From NCBI GenBank assembly GCA_029379385.1, contig CM055617.1, positions 17,058,679-17,122,678 of the forward strand: a stretch of DNA of 64,000 nt, in the 5' to 3' direction. This document shows, piece by piece, positions 1 through 11,858 of this stretch. The position numbers were made by a program, and so were the translations under genes. The notes below the pieces were generated by a model, which was not told the DNA's origin, did no database searches, and was given only the letters and a program-made list of their open reading frames with translations. Source of the DNA: Quillaja saponaria. Lineage: Eukaryota > Streptophyta > Magnoliopsida > Fabales > Quillajaceae. Numbering within the stretch: the stretch's first letter is position 1; each line of letters opens with the position of its first letter.

Positions 1-2040
1 CTTCTAGTTGATTAGCTACCAATTAGATTGATACAGTAAACCTTAACAAACATGGAAAAGGGAGTTTAGGTTTAGCCTTAAGTGATATAACACTTCTTTA
101 AATTCATTCACATGATTGTTTGAATTCAATTTGTATATAGGATAGGGATATACCTATTTGCCTTGTGTAATCAATTTAGATCTAATCATAATGAGTCTTG
201 CTTAATTGAATTCTCATAGGAATATAGTGAATTGGTTAAGTTAGATATATATTTATAAGACATAGGAATATGACTTATAATTGATTAAGAACCCTAGGTT
301 AATAATTCAATACCATAATTGATACACTCATATTATTCTATATTTTTAGTACCATATACTTAGTCTTTTATGCATATTTTTTGTCTTACCTCAGTTTACT
401 TATCTAGTTTTGTGCTTAACAATGCTTTTGTAACATAAAGAGTAAAATTGAGCTAGATAGAGCATTTGAGCATGTAATGGAGCTAAGGACTAGAATGAAG
501 ACATGGAGGTGAGTCTATGAGTTAAAGAAGTGCAAATCCTAATTGGACTAGGAATCCTAGTGGCATCAGGATTTCTACATGAGGCAACCAACTTTGATAA
601 GGAATTGTATTGGGATTAGGATTGAAACAACATACAGATTGGCATTAGGATGAAAGAAGAACATATTAGAATATTCAAATTTTAAATAGAACATGAAGTG
701 CAAATCTTATCTAATAAGGAATTAGCTATTAAGTAAGAAAAGATTTTCTTCTTGTTTTGGAGTCCTTGCTGACCCTAAGGGAGGTTTATGTCTGATTTAA
801 GAGCCCTTTTTACATGTACTTTTCTTCTTCTTTGCTCTCTAAATTTCATACAATGAACATAATATTTTCTTTTCAAGTAATGATGATGCTAGCTTAAGTT
901 TCTGTTGAATTGCAAGAGGTAAGTAACATTGACTTATGAAGCTATTATGAGAATATGTTTTTAAGAGAAAATATGATGTTATACACACATGTTGTATTCA
1001 TGATTTTCTTGGTTAATTGCTCAATGATGATGTGTTTTAGTTTGTTATGATATACACTTGATAGATTGATACATATAATTTGATGCTAGTTAATTGATTA
1101 ATGTCTTTGCATGATTAATTAACATAAGTAGTAAAAATAGCACTTGAATTAAATATGAGTTTAGTTGTGTGTTGCTTGGAAAATCTGATCTAGACTAAGT
1201 TAATGAAGCTTGTGTGTTAATTGTTTAGAATCAATTGCACCTGTCTAATTCGTAATGCTTTCACATAATTAAATCCATAACTCTTGATGAGAATTATTAT
1301 GTGATTTGTGTTAGTTATTTTGGTTGACCTAATTAACAAAAAGTTAATGATAGGTAGGAAATATTTGTTTCTATGGTTGATTTGTTTGCATATGTGTATA
1401 TTCAGATTGGTATTTGTTTTCAATGATTAATAGCTTATGAATCTTGGTGAAAGCTTTTTTGTAGTTGAATCTTACAAATTCTTGGTTGTTTGCTTAATTT
1501 AGTAAGTTTTTGCTGAAACTTGTTTTCACATTCACAATTTAATTATCTTGTTTTTCTTGCTTACTTAGTTATTTTAATTTAGTTTATATCAAAAATCAAG
1601 ACCCGTTTCATTTACTTTGCTGTTTTGAGTGCATATTAGCTAGTTTGCATTTTATAGCACATTATCATCACAATCTATTTTAGAACTCCATTCATTATTG
1701 TACATCTGTTTTGTTTGATATTTTTTTGCATTAGTATAATTTACTTGTGTTGCTCATTACAGTATTCGGTGTAGGATTTACACTTGAACTTGTTGTGCTC
1801 TTTTACTTTGGTTCAATTTAATTAAATAAGAACTACTTGCTTGAGTTGAATTTGATTTAAGTGTTTCTTTGTGGGATCGATACCCTACATACTATACTAC
1901 AAATATAGTTAGTTAAGTTTTAATTTGGTGAACATTGACGACTCATCAATAACTAAGCATGATAAGATAATAATAACTCAAGTGAAGTATTAAAGGAAAT
2001 TATAATTCTAGGTCAAGATTCATTGAATTATTAAGTTTAA
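1..2040 (+). repeat. Decayed gypsy-type LTR/UTR sequence, no gene
   Basis: No coding region is visible in this AT-rich stretch. At about 1872-1885 it has the phrase GGGATCGATACCC followed by an AT-rich tail ending in CATCA near 1950. That is the usual 3' end of many plant Ty3/gypsy LTRs. Positions 61-300 resemble 8395-8515 in direct orientation and 9140-9300 in inverted orientation, and 1945-2020 resembles the reverse complement of about 9060-9180, so related gypsy pieces lie on both sides of the LINE. The exact LTR borders are not resolved. Confidence 0.5.
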
Positions 2041-2182
2041 TTTGTCCGGATTCTTGCTTTGGCGCCAAGGCACCAATATTTGGGAGCCACGACGCCCCAC
2101 ATTGATTTTGGCTTCAAAAAACACTTGATTTCATAATTGATCTTGACTAAACACAAAGTTCTAGTAATTTGAATGTGCCTTT

Positions 2183-3480
2183 TCAATGTATATGTCTAAT
2201 GTCTGACATTTGTAATTTATCCAAATCACAAAATCCCCTTGCTTGATCCGGTAGCATCCTTGAAGAAAACCAAAAGAAATTATTATTTTCGTTACATGCA
2301 AAGTATGCCAAAAAGTCAGCCATCACATTTACTTCTCTAAAGCAATGATAAATCACAATGTTATGTTCTTGCAATATATGTACTAAGTTCTAAAACTTTC
2401 TACAATATTTCCGAAGTAGTGAAGTTCTCTAAAAAACACACTGAACAAGAGCCATAGAGTCAGTATTCACAATGACACTATGGAAACCTCTTAACACACA
2501 ATGCTTCAACCCTTCAAGATGTGCCTCAAACTCCGCAACCATATTCGATTGAAATCACTTGTGGCAACCTTTCCAGGATTGCCTCGAGAACAACCATCAC
2601 AATTAAGCTTCACATAACAAGATGGAGGAGGTTGCCATCTAAGCACCTTGACACGATTTAAGAACAATCTCTTGGGCTAAGGTAAAAATCTGAGTTGAAA
2701 TGCATCATTCAAAGTAACCTTTGCTTTTCCTTTTAAAGAGCCTACAATAATGCTGATGACTTTCTAAATTTGCCGAACAATAACGAGGTAATTCATAGCC
2801 GGATTTTGAAAATCAAAAACATTTCTAGCCTTCCAAATTTCCCTCACAATCAAGCATACAATAACACAGCGAAGATAACTAGCCAAAGAAGAACTTCCTT
2901 GACTCTACTAATAGTGAAACATATCATGCACCCACATCACTTGAAAAATATGAAAAAAATACCATGCCTCTCTAGGAACTTGTGAAGTGATGAACAAGTG
3001 CTGGATGGTCTCCTCTTTATGCACCCTATAACACCTGCACCTGGAAACAATGGTATATTTAAAACGTATTAGGATACTATGAAGAGCAAAATAACCATTC
3101 CATAGTTTCCATGCAAAAACCAACACCTTTAGGGGAAGTCAACCACATGTGTTTAGAAAAGGGTCTTACAGTCCTTCTAGCCCTAACCACCTCCCAAGCT
3201 GAGGAAGTGGAGAATGCTTTTGATTTATCCTTAGACCATACTAAAGAGAAGGGAGATGTGATCTTTTCTCAATTGTCAACCTTGAAAAATCCGTCACTTT
3301 CCACCCTGAGATATGCCTAGGAATTTCATCCAGCAATAAATAGAAGAGGCCATGTTCACACCACTTGTCATACCACAAGTTAACTTGCCCTTTACCTACA
3401 ATCCAAAGAAGATGTTGCTTTGTTGTAGCTCTACATGAAGCTAAACATCTCCACATTAGAGAAAAAGCCTAAGGTTGGGC
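2183..3480 (-). pseudogene. LINE ORF2 C-terminal part: RT zinc-binding and RNase H-like remnant
   Basis: The minus strand has fragments typical of the end of plant LINE ORF2. At 2908-3126 is a tryptophan- and cysteine-rich piece (CRCYRVHKEETIQHLF) that matches the RT zinc-binding region. At 3241-3456 is the piece just before it (WIVGKGQVNLWYDKW). At 2183-2374 is an RNase H-like end (REVNVMADFLA), where LINE RNase H normally reads N-x-x-A-D-x-L-A. The pieces lie in different frames with stops between them. Confidence 0.65.
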
Positions 3481-3699
3481 AAAGATAGGATGTAACAACT
3501 TACAGTATTTAACTTGCATAAAACGAGCCCATAAAGAAGAACCATTAGGAAAAATAAACCAAACCTTCATTGAAAAAGCCATACAAATATTAGTTAAGGG
3601 ATGAATCCCAAGACCACCCTCCTCCCTCAGAAGACATAAAAAATCCCATGCACACCAATGAAATTTTCTTTCTCATCAATTTGACCCAAATTTTTTTTG

Positions 3700-3738
3700 C
3701 TAAAGCATGCTCAATTCTAGCAATAACTGATTTTGTGT

Positions 3739-3785
<47 letters not shown>

Positions 3786-4992
3786 GGTCAAGGCACTTAA
3801 CAAATATAAAGGCATGGATGAAAAACACATGTTTAATTAATACTAACATTCCTCCTTGTGAAAGCAATTTGAATGACCAAGAGGCAATGTACTTCTGAAT
3901 CTTACCAACCATATTATCAAAAAGAGAGACTTTCTTTCTTCCCACGAAAAGAGGACAACCAAAGTAAGTGATTGTGAGCTGCTGATGGCGAAATTCAGTG
4001 ATGCTTTTGATAATCTGAAGGCAGTGGGTAGAGGTTGTAAGGCTTGTAACATAACAACTTCTGTCTCTGTTCACCAGCTGCCCTAAATTCCACTCATATT
4101 TTGATAAAAACCGCATAAGAGCTTCTCAAGATCTCTTTGTACCACTTGAAAAAATGATAATGTCATCTACAAAGGCAAGATGAAAAATTTTGGGAACACC
4201 CGTATGGTGGTAAAAGTAGTCTACAACCCCATTTGCCATGCATTGTTTCAAACTAACACTTAAGACTTCAGAAGCAAGAACAAATAAAATGTGAGAGAGA
4301 ATGTCACCTTGCCTGTGGCCCCTTGATGATTTGAAAAAATATGCACTCCTACCATTTTCTAACACAAAGTACCATGGGCTAGAAATCATCCTCTAAATCA
4401 AATCAATCCAGAGTTCTGAAAAGCCAAGTTTACGTGGAACTGAAATAAGAAAGAACTAGTTCACATGGTCATATTCCTTTTCCATATCAAGCTTAAAAAT
4501 AACATTACCCCCCAAGTTTTTTCTATGCAAATCATGACACAACTCCTAAGCCAAAGCAATGTTTTCTATTATGTTCCTTCCCTTTAAGAAACTACTTTGC
4601 TCCTCCGAAACCAAGTCATTCACTACTGAAGTCAAATGATAACCAAAATCTGGGAGATGATTTTTGAGCTAAAGTTATATAAATTTATAGTCTTAAATCA
4701 GAGAAGGTTTGGGAAGCATCCACTTTAGGTAACAACACCATAGCAGTGCTACTAATAAACTTTGTCAATTCACCCCTAACAAAAAAAATAAATTGTATAG
4801 CCCTTATAATATCCCTAGCAATAATAGGCCAGTAATGGACAAAGAAAAAACCATTAAATCATTTGGTCCCACAGCACTATTTTTATCAAGATGCCAAACA
4901 GCCTCTTTCATCTCATCCTCATTAGGAAATTTATTCAATAACTCATTATGCTCCGAAGAAACCAAAAGATGAATGCAATCACAAAAAGTCAT
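3700..4992 (-). pseudogene. LINE ORF2 reverse transcriptase remnant
   Basis: The minus strand codes broken RT. Residues at 4804-4992 (AVWHLDKNSAVGPND) match the LINE motif that leads into the RT fingers. Positions 4126-4389 hold the palm, with RQGDILSHILFVLASE and the catalytic motif AFVDDIIIFSSG, where FVDD stands for the usual F/Y-A-D-D. Positions 3700-4116 hold the thumb side. A 46-base G run at 3739-3784 reads as a proline run in this frame and is not part of any RT. Several frameshifts and stops make it non-functional. Confidence 0.7.
3739..3784. repeat. 46-base G homopolymer
   Basis: An uninterrupted run of 46 G lies inside the antisense LINE RT. It is the only long G or C tract in a very AT-rich window. 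It may be a real slippage expansion or an assembly or sequencing artefact. A tract like this can fold into G-quadruplexes. Confidence 0.95.
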
Positions 4993-5579
4993 GTCAAGAG
5001 ATGTACCTTGTTTAGTGAAAAGCTATGAAAGATACTCTACTGCTGCCAGCTCAGTGTCAGCTTTGTTATCAATCCATTCTCTCAAGACCCCTTTTATTCT
5101 ATAAATTGCAAATGTACTCCTTTTGGCTTTGATAAAGGCATGGAAAAACTTAGTGCATCAATCTCCCACTTGTAGCCATTTAATGAAAGATTTTTGGTTC
5201 CAAAATTCTTCCTCCATATCAAGCTCTACCTCTAAAGTAGCCTCTGCCCTAGTCAACTCCTCCTGAGTAGCATCACCTCTATCAACAAGAATTTTTGTTT
5301 GAGCAACTAAATCCTCAGGAACTTTACATTATTCAGGATATGGCCAAAAATATTCTTATTCCAGCATCGAAGAACCTTTTTTCAAATGATTAAGTTTTGC
5401 CCCTAGGACATAAATAGGATTTCCAATTAGCGTCTCCTCCCAAGATTGTCTCACTGTTGTTATAAAATTGGGATGTTGCACCAGAGATTGAGAAACCGAA
5501 AAGGATAGTGAAATACAATCTCCAGAAGTTTTACTTCAACCTTAAGAGGATCATGGTCTGAATACTTCCTATTAAGTTG

Positions 5580-6196
5580 AGTTACGTGAAAGGAAACATC
5601 ACCCTAATTAGAGTTCATAAAGAACATATATAACCTCTTTAAAATGCGGGTTGCCCTATCCTGTTTATTTGTCCAAGTGAAAGTTGATCTCGAGTGAGGC
5701 ATTTCATGAAGATAACAAACTGTAAGAGCACCCAAAATTTCAGAAGTTGAGTCAATGTTAAAACGAGCCCATACACTTGTAATGTTCTCCGGTGCCAAAA
5801 CACAATTAAAATCACCATCCACTAGCCACCTTTCCATTTGAACCAAATCACTGATCGCCAACAAATTGTCCCACAACTTCAAGTGACCCATTCTAGTACA
5901 CTGTGCATAAACCATGGTGACATAAAGAGGCCTACTAGAGCATGAGTGTAACTTACTGTCCTGAGTTCACAATAACTTCACAAATGATAGAATCATCCCA
6001 AAACAGTCACAAATTATTTGACAAGTCTGAACAGCATGAAAAGCCAAAAAATTGCTGCACAACCAACAAATCTTCCAAAGGACATTTTGGTTCCAAAATA
6101 GCCATAAAAACATTTGTGTAATCTTTTTAACTTACAAAAGCGACATCTTTTCTTTACCCCTCTAGCATTCTAACAAAGGACGTTAATCATTGCGGA
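5580..6196 (-). pseudogene. LINE ORF2 endonuclease (APE-type) remnant
   Basis: From about 6196 the minus strand reads a typical plant LINE ORF2 start (INVLC, stop, NARGV). At 5604-5915 it reads through the metal-binding motif DGDFNCVLAPEN and the later FTWTNKQ segment, both characteristic of exonuclease-endonuclease-phosphatase domains of L1-type elements. The piece is interrupted by stops. It lies directly upstream of the RT remnant on the same strand, as expected for ORF2. Confidence 0.65.
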
Positions 6197-6489
6197 GATG
6201 GGGGGGATAAGTACTGCTTACCTTACTAGACAACTTTCTAAATGAGGCTTTCATGGTTCAAGGTTTGCTCTAAGTGAGCGAAGTGAAGTAACCTCCCTAG
6301 TGAAACTTAAGGGCTGCATTGAATAATCTTTGTAGACTATTCTTTGTACTCTTTGGAGACAAATTAAGTGTGTCAACTATAGTTTCCAAATCCTCTTCAA
6401 GTTAGTTACAAAATCCCAGTCTTCTTGGAAAGGAATGACATCCAAATTCTCCTCTTGTTTAGAGCTTGAAATGAGGCAATGTGATGCTT

Positions 6490-8010
6490 CAAAGTCTTAC
6501 AAATCTTGAACCTTTTCTTGAATTTCTTTCCCCCTAACTGGAGTTACAGCCTCATCCTCTAATGAACGAAAATCAAAAGATGGATCTTTATTGACCAAGG
6601 TTGTTCTTTGAGGAGGAGTGTTAAGAAAAGCCATGTAATCCTTAACAGCCCTTAGTACTTTACCCCTATTCCTTTCTTGCTGCCCATCTTGACTTGTTTC
6701 CAAGTATTGGAGATTCTCATTGTGAGGGATTGTAGGAATGTCAATGACTGCACCTTCTTGGTGGTTACTCCTCAACTCTATTGAAGAGGCTACATCAAAC
6801 AGTTCCTCTCCAACACCTTCCACATTCACCCCTCACACCGTGGCTTTAAACCAGCATGCCCCACGGCCTCCAAAGCCATGACAACATTACCTTTAACTTG
6901 TTCTTGGGATAATGGTTCTGAATTGAACCCTTTAAATGACTCATCATGCTGCAAAGCTGAGCCTTCACCCACTTTTGTAGGTAATTCCTTATCCTTTATC
7001 ATGATGTGTTGAGTTTCTTTTAAACGCCATACATCTTTGATAGTGCCCTTGTATTTTTTATTTTTTGTCCTCGATTCTTGAATACCCTTGTCATGTCCCT
7101 TATCTTGTAATTTATTTCTTGATTATTAATTGAAACTTCCTTGATGACCTATTTCTTGATTCTTTAGTGTTCTTGAGTATGGTAATATCTTGGTTCTTGA
7201 CAACGTACCTCAATCTTGGCCCGATTGTCTTGCAAGAATTTAGAAGAAGTTTCCTCATGACTAACCAACAACAAGAACAATAATATGATGGGACACTCTC
7301 ATAGCCAACATGTTGAAAAAAATCGTTACTATTCCTACAGCTGATCCAAACTTTTCCCTCTAAGGAGCTTCAATAAGTCAAGTTAACACAAACCCTTGCA
7401 ATACTTGGACATGTTCTTGAAGCTGAAGTTCCATCAAGTTTTAAAGGTTTGCCTATCATACTTGCGATTACAAATAAACATTCTTGGTATAAAATTGAAT
7501 AAGCAAATTAGGAAAATTTATCCATATAGGAGTAATGGAGGACTTTTGATCAAGTTGAAAATCAAGTGTCCACTTGAAGAATCTCATTAGAAATCTTTGT
7601 ATGTACCATTGATCAGCTCTACCCCAAAGTCATTGAAAGTCCTCATAATTATAAGCTTCAATGAGTATATGTTTGTTATCAAGAAGCCCTATGGAAATAG
7701 ATGTTGTTAACCCAACGGCAACAAAAGCCTTCCTAACACCAACCATAGATGGCCTTCCATGTGAAAACTTGCCAACCAAGGTATACTTGAAAGGGGCAAC
7801 TAAAAAATTAATTTCTTGATCCGTAAATTGGACTGCAAGTATCCCCTAAAAGGAAGTAATTTGCTTAGTTGGTAGATTGAGATTAAACTTTGATCCTTGA
7901 GAAACAATATATGTAAAGGACTTCTTAGCTTGTTAAGACGAGTTTAAAGTAGCATGGGATGGGTTAGAGGTTTCGACCATTGAGGTTTGAAGGCTGGAGT
8001 TTTACATTAG
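6490..8010 (-). pseudogene. LINE ORF1 (DUF4283 gag-like protein) remnant
   Basis: On the minus strand at about 7720-7815 the sequence reads FKYTLVGKFSHGRPSM, the hallmark of DUF4283, the nucleic-acid-binding N-terminal domain of plant LINE ORF1 proteins. It continues through a tryptophan-rich part to about 7400. Positions 6497-6829 give a 110-residue acidic and polar segment that fits the variable C-terminal part. The CCHC knuckle usually following DUF4283 was not clearly seen. Multiple stops are present. Confidence 0.6.
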
Positions 8011-8294
8011 GTGATTTGGATGGAACGGGTTAGGGTTTGAAATTGGAGGAAATTGGTTTTAAGAAGGAGGCTTGGGACGGCTTAAGGTCCCATCATTTTG
8101 CTTTGGCATGAAGCCCTCGAAATGGGTGATGGTAGCATGGGAAGATGACTATTCATGGTTTGCATGAGATGTCGTGAGATTAAAGGAAAGTTTGATGGAG
8201 GCCGATGACAAGAATGAGGGGAACTCTAGGAGGTCTTATGGTTTAGAGGATGGAAGGTCTTGTAACACAACATGTAGGGCTCCTGCCATGGGCC

Positions 8295-9299
8295 ACAGCC
8301 ATTGATCCCCCATGGGATCGATACTCTACTTAATCACTATATTATTTGCAATGAAATGTGTGCTTGCATTACGAAATTCATGTCAGTTTAGCCTTGAATG
8401 AATTAGCACTTGATTGAATTCAACACATGTTGAGTTTGATTTGTGTATAGGACAGAAATATACCTATATGCCTTATGTAACCAATTTTGGTTCAATCTTA
8501 ATGAGTCTTGTTTAATGGAGGTGAGAAAGGAAAGAGGCGCAACCTTAGTGTATCATCCGAAACTCCATTGAATTTGAAGGTATCTCAAAGCTCCAAAAAG
8601 TTTACAATATGGGAGTTTGGATCATCAATACAGCAATCTAGCATAGTCTTGCAAGGATGTTGGTTCTTGATCATCTTCCATTGCTGGCATTTGGTTCGAT
8701 GCTTGTGACATTTCCTTCCTAAGTTTTTGATATGTCCTATCGATCTCGAGAGTGAAAGGAACAAGCTCTAAGCTTCGAGTTTATCTCATGCACAAGCAAG
8801 AGTACCTAAAAATAACAAAAAGGAAAGTTTGAATTAAAACTAGAACTGGTTGGTACTAATATTAACAAATATAAGAATAACTCCTCTACAACAGCAACAA
8901 AATCTTGACAAGGATTTTACTAACACAAGCATATGTATTGTTGTCAAGTAATACTATGATAAAGTTAAGATCGTTTCCATAAGGAGTTTTGAAAATATTA
9001 TCTTAAAATTAACAATTCTAATTTTATTTAACCGGTTGAGTTTGGGTTGATTACAAAACAAATTTGCAAGAATATACTAGAGATAAACTTAGAATTACAA
9101 CTTCCCTCAACACTTCACTTGAATTATTATTATTTGTATTGCTTAGTTATGACAAGGAGTTATTAACATTGGATTCTTAACCAATTATAAGCAAATTCCT
9201 ATGTCTTATAATAATATCTCACTTAACTAATTCACTATATTCCTATATGAATTTAAGGAAAAAAGCTAGTTGCTATCACACCAACATAATTCCATTACA
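8295..9299. repeat. Rearranged gypsy LTR fragments in both orientations
   Basis: At 8308-8375 the plus strand has ATGGGATCGATACTC and an AT-rich tail, resembling a gypsy LTR 3' end. Positions 8400-8515 resemble 90-210 of the window. Positions 8875-9000 read as the reverse complement of a gypsy LTR end next to the PBS region (CAACAAAATCTTGACAAGG, then TCGTTTCCATAAGGAG). Positions 9140-9299 are an inverted copy of 217-300. No gene is visible. Confidence 0.5.
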
Positions 9300-9560
9300 A
9301 TGGGGGAAGGCTTGGCCTAAAAATTTTAGCCAAGTTCTTTCTGCTGGCTAAGACAGCCAAGTTGCGTAATGAAATCCTTAATTCCTGCAACTTGGTTCAA
9401 AGTCACTTTATGAAGCATGGGAAAGGTTCAAGGAGCTACTTAGATGTTGCCCTGACCATGCTCCAGAAAAGGGGTTACAAGTCAATACCTTTTATAATAG
9501 TTTAGTGAGCCAAACAAGGATAAGAATTGATGCAAATGCTGGTGGTGTGACACCCTATTC
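9300..9560 (+). pseudogene. Ty3/gypsy gag fragment
   Basis: The plus strand reads TAKLRNEI near 9347, then after one frame change at about 9400 SLYEAWERFKELL, followed by TFYNSLVSQTRIRIDANAGG ending near 9549. This is the conserved core of the plant gypsy retrotransposon gag domain, which forms the particle. Only about 85 residues survive; protease, RT and integrase are not adjacent. Gypsy LTR pieces lie immediately to the left. Confidence 0.85.
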
Positions 9561-10019
9561 ATTGAGCACCTACAGACACATTTTAAACATTTGCACGTAA
9601 ATGTGTTAAGTTAAAGAAAGGAATACATGAAAAAAAAAAAAGAAAAAAATCAAAGACTTGCATGAGCACTTGATTTACATTTTAGTGCCTATGAAACTAA
9701 CTTTGAATCTTAGATAGAGTTGTGTATTTGGATGGTTAAGACATGTATATGTGTATGGTTTGGAAACTGCAATTTGCTACATACTGCATTCTTGCTAATA
9801 AAAACTTGTGAACCACAAATTCGGAGAGCAATACTAATAAGGGAAGCAAGACTTCAACTAGAGAAGACAAGCAAAGATACAAGATGTTAATGGAAATAAA
9901 TGGGTTTGAAAGAGTTAAATAAGTATACCAGGAATTAAACTTAAACAAATATATATCTCTTAGTGGAGAATTAGTTGTATTTAGGTATCCAATTTTGTAC
10001 CCAAAAGCAAGGTTAGAGT
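9561..10019. other. Stretch with no recognisable gene
   Basis: AT-rich sequence with short A runs near 9628-9645. I see no conserved protein, RNA gene or clear element end. Confidence 0.4.
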
Positions 10020-11858
10020 AAGTGGGAGACCATGGCTGTTTTGGGGTGATGACATCTCTTGTGAGGTGCTTTCAAATTTGAGACAACAGATTTCCTGAAA
10101 GTTACTCCTTCTAGAATGTGCAGTTCTTTCTTCCTTCCTTTATTGTATTCGAAATGTTTTGAGTGGAAAGAATGGTGTGTAATGATTTGATGGCAGTTAA
10201 TAGCTTGGTTGCTTCGAGTGGCTTGCTGATTGGAGGGGATTTTAATTGTGTTTTGAATTAAGATGAAGTCAATGGCCCTTAGACTCGTTTCAATTGTGAC
10301 TCGGCTTATGATTTTATGGTCACTTTATCTACATGTGATTTGCACGAAGTGGCTTATTCAAGTTATTGTTTCACGTAGATGAATCAGTGCGAAGGACTGG
10401 CTTGAATATTAAAGAGGTTAGATTGCTTCTTATTAATTCTTGTTGACCTAATGTGAATTTCCATGTTACTTAGCTTAACAGGAAATACTCTGGTCACAAT
10501 CCTTTGAAAGTTGAAGCTCAAGGGCAAGGGCTTAATTTCAGAGCTCCTTTTAGGTACTTGAACATTTGGAGTCGCCATAATTAGTTTCTTTCTACTGTTC
10601 GCCAATCTTGGGAAGAACCGTTGGGGGCCAATCCAATGTATGGTTTGGGTGCAAACTAAATCGACTGAAAAAAGCTCTATGTGGTTGGAACATTGATATC
10701 TTTGGCCATGTTTAAGACAGAGTTAATAATGCCAAAGACTTTGTTTCACACACTGAACAAGCTATTGATAGGGGTGAAGCTACTTTGGAGGATCTCAACA
10801 AAGTCGAATCATTATTAGAATAGGAACTCTTAGGAGGAGGAGTTTTTGTGTCAGAAGTCCTAAATTAAGTGGCTCAAAGAGGGTGATAGGTGCATTAAAT
10901 TCTTCCATGCCTCTGTCAAAGATAAAAAAGTAAGTTGGTAATTCACAGAATCAAAGATGCATTAGGTACTAGGCTAGTTGAAAGGGCAGCAGTCGATCAT
11001 TTTGAGTAACTTTTTACTGATAAAGGTTCTTCTCTTGATTTGAACTTTCTAGATTGCATTCTTAATCATAATGATTACTTCGCAAATTTCCTTTGGCAGA
11101 AGAGATTCGAGAGGTTGTGGTACAATTAGAAAAGAACAGTGTGGCTGGTCTGGATGGGTTCAATGGTCATTTTTTCATCACATGTTAGGGCATTGTTTTG
11201 GATGATTTGACGTGGGCTATTAAGTATTTTTTCACTAGTGGGAAATTGTCAAAATTTGTTAGTAAAACTGTTATTGTACTGTTACCTAAGGTTGAGTCAC
11301 CACAATCTTTTACGGATTTAAGACCTATTAATTTATGCAACTTCACAATCAAGATTATTTCTCGCCTCCTAGATAATTGTTTGTCTCATCCTACCTGTCC
11401 TTATTTCTGAGAAACAGAGTGGATTCTTGAGGCGTACAAGTATTATCGGCAATGTGGCATTGGCTCAGGAATTGGTGCATGATTTGCATATTAAGATATC
11501 GGGGGGTAATACTATTTTCAATCTTGATATGGCTAAGGCCTATGACCGAGTAAACTGGTTTTTCTTGATTTTGGTGCTTAGAAGATTTGGCTTTTGTGAG
11601 TTTTGGATAAATCCAATTTGGCGCATAATTTCAAGTCCTTAGTATTCAGTATTGGTGAATAGGAATTTAGTGGGTTTCTTTAAGCCTTCAAAAGGTCTTC
11701 AACATGGGGGTCTTGTGTCTCCTTTGTTGTTCATTCTTGCTTCTAAGGTGAGGTATTAAGTAGAGGACTCAAGCAACTCATGGAATCAGGTACTGTTTAT
11801 TATTATTCCTATTACACTGGCACACTTAAAATTTCGTATCTTTCTTTTGCTGATGATA
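10020..11858 (+). mobile_element. L1-type LINE fragment (endonuclease to RT), sense strand
   Basis: The plus strand has a broken LINE ORF2. The endonuclease piece at about 10190-10390 reads LLIGGDFNCVLN, stop, DEVNGP. A linker lies at about 10560-10900. RT runs from about 11090, with VVVQLEKNSVAGLDGF, LLPKVESPQSFTDLRPINL, FNLDMAKAYDRVNW and finally LSFADDIIM at 11829-11856. The element ends abruptly just after the FADD catalytic motif, where antisense pararetrovirus sequence begins. It is the same general type as the antisense LINE at 2-8 kb. Stops and frameshifts throughout make it inactive. Confidence 0.75.
11090..11858 (+). pseudogene. LINE reverse transcriptase, truncated after FADD
   Basis: Two open stretches (11198-11410 and 11427-11642) plus out-of-frame pieces cover the RT fingers and palm. 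The motif DMAKAYDRVNW (first catalytic aspartate) lies in 11427-11642. QHGGLVSPLLFILAS is near 11700-11745. The second catalytic pair, FADD, is near 11838. The thumb and everything downstream are missing because the element is cut at 11858. Confidence 0.75.

Larger units (their letters stand above)
2045..8290 (-). mobile_element. L1-type non-LTR retrotransposon (LINE), degraded, antisense
   Basis: Read on the minus strand this is a plant L1-type LINE of about 6.2 kb in the standard order: ORF1 with a DUF4283 region (about 7850 down to 6490), an APE-type endonuclease (6196-5580), reverse transcriptase (about 5000-3700), then the zinc-binding and RNase H region (3480-2183). Every domain is cut by stops and frameshifts, so it is inactive. 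No clear poly-A tail or target-site duplication was found, so the ends are approximate. It separates gypsy-derived sequence on its left from related sequence on its right, so it probably inserted into an older gypsy copy. Confidence 0.75.

Noticed and set aside
3700..4116. A proline-repeat protein suggested by a PPPPPPP run.
   Set aside because: The run is the translation of the 46-base G tract inside a decayed LINE RT.
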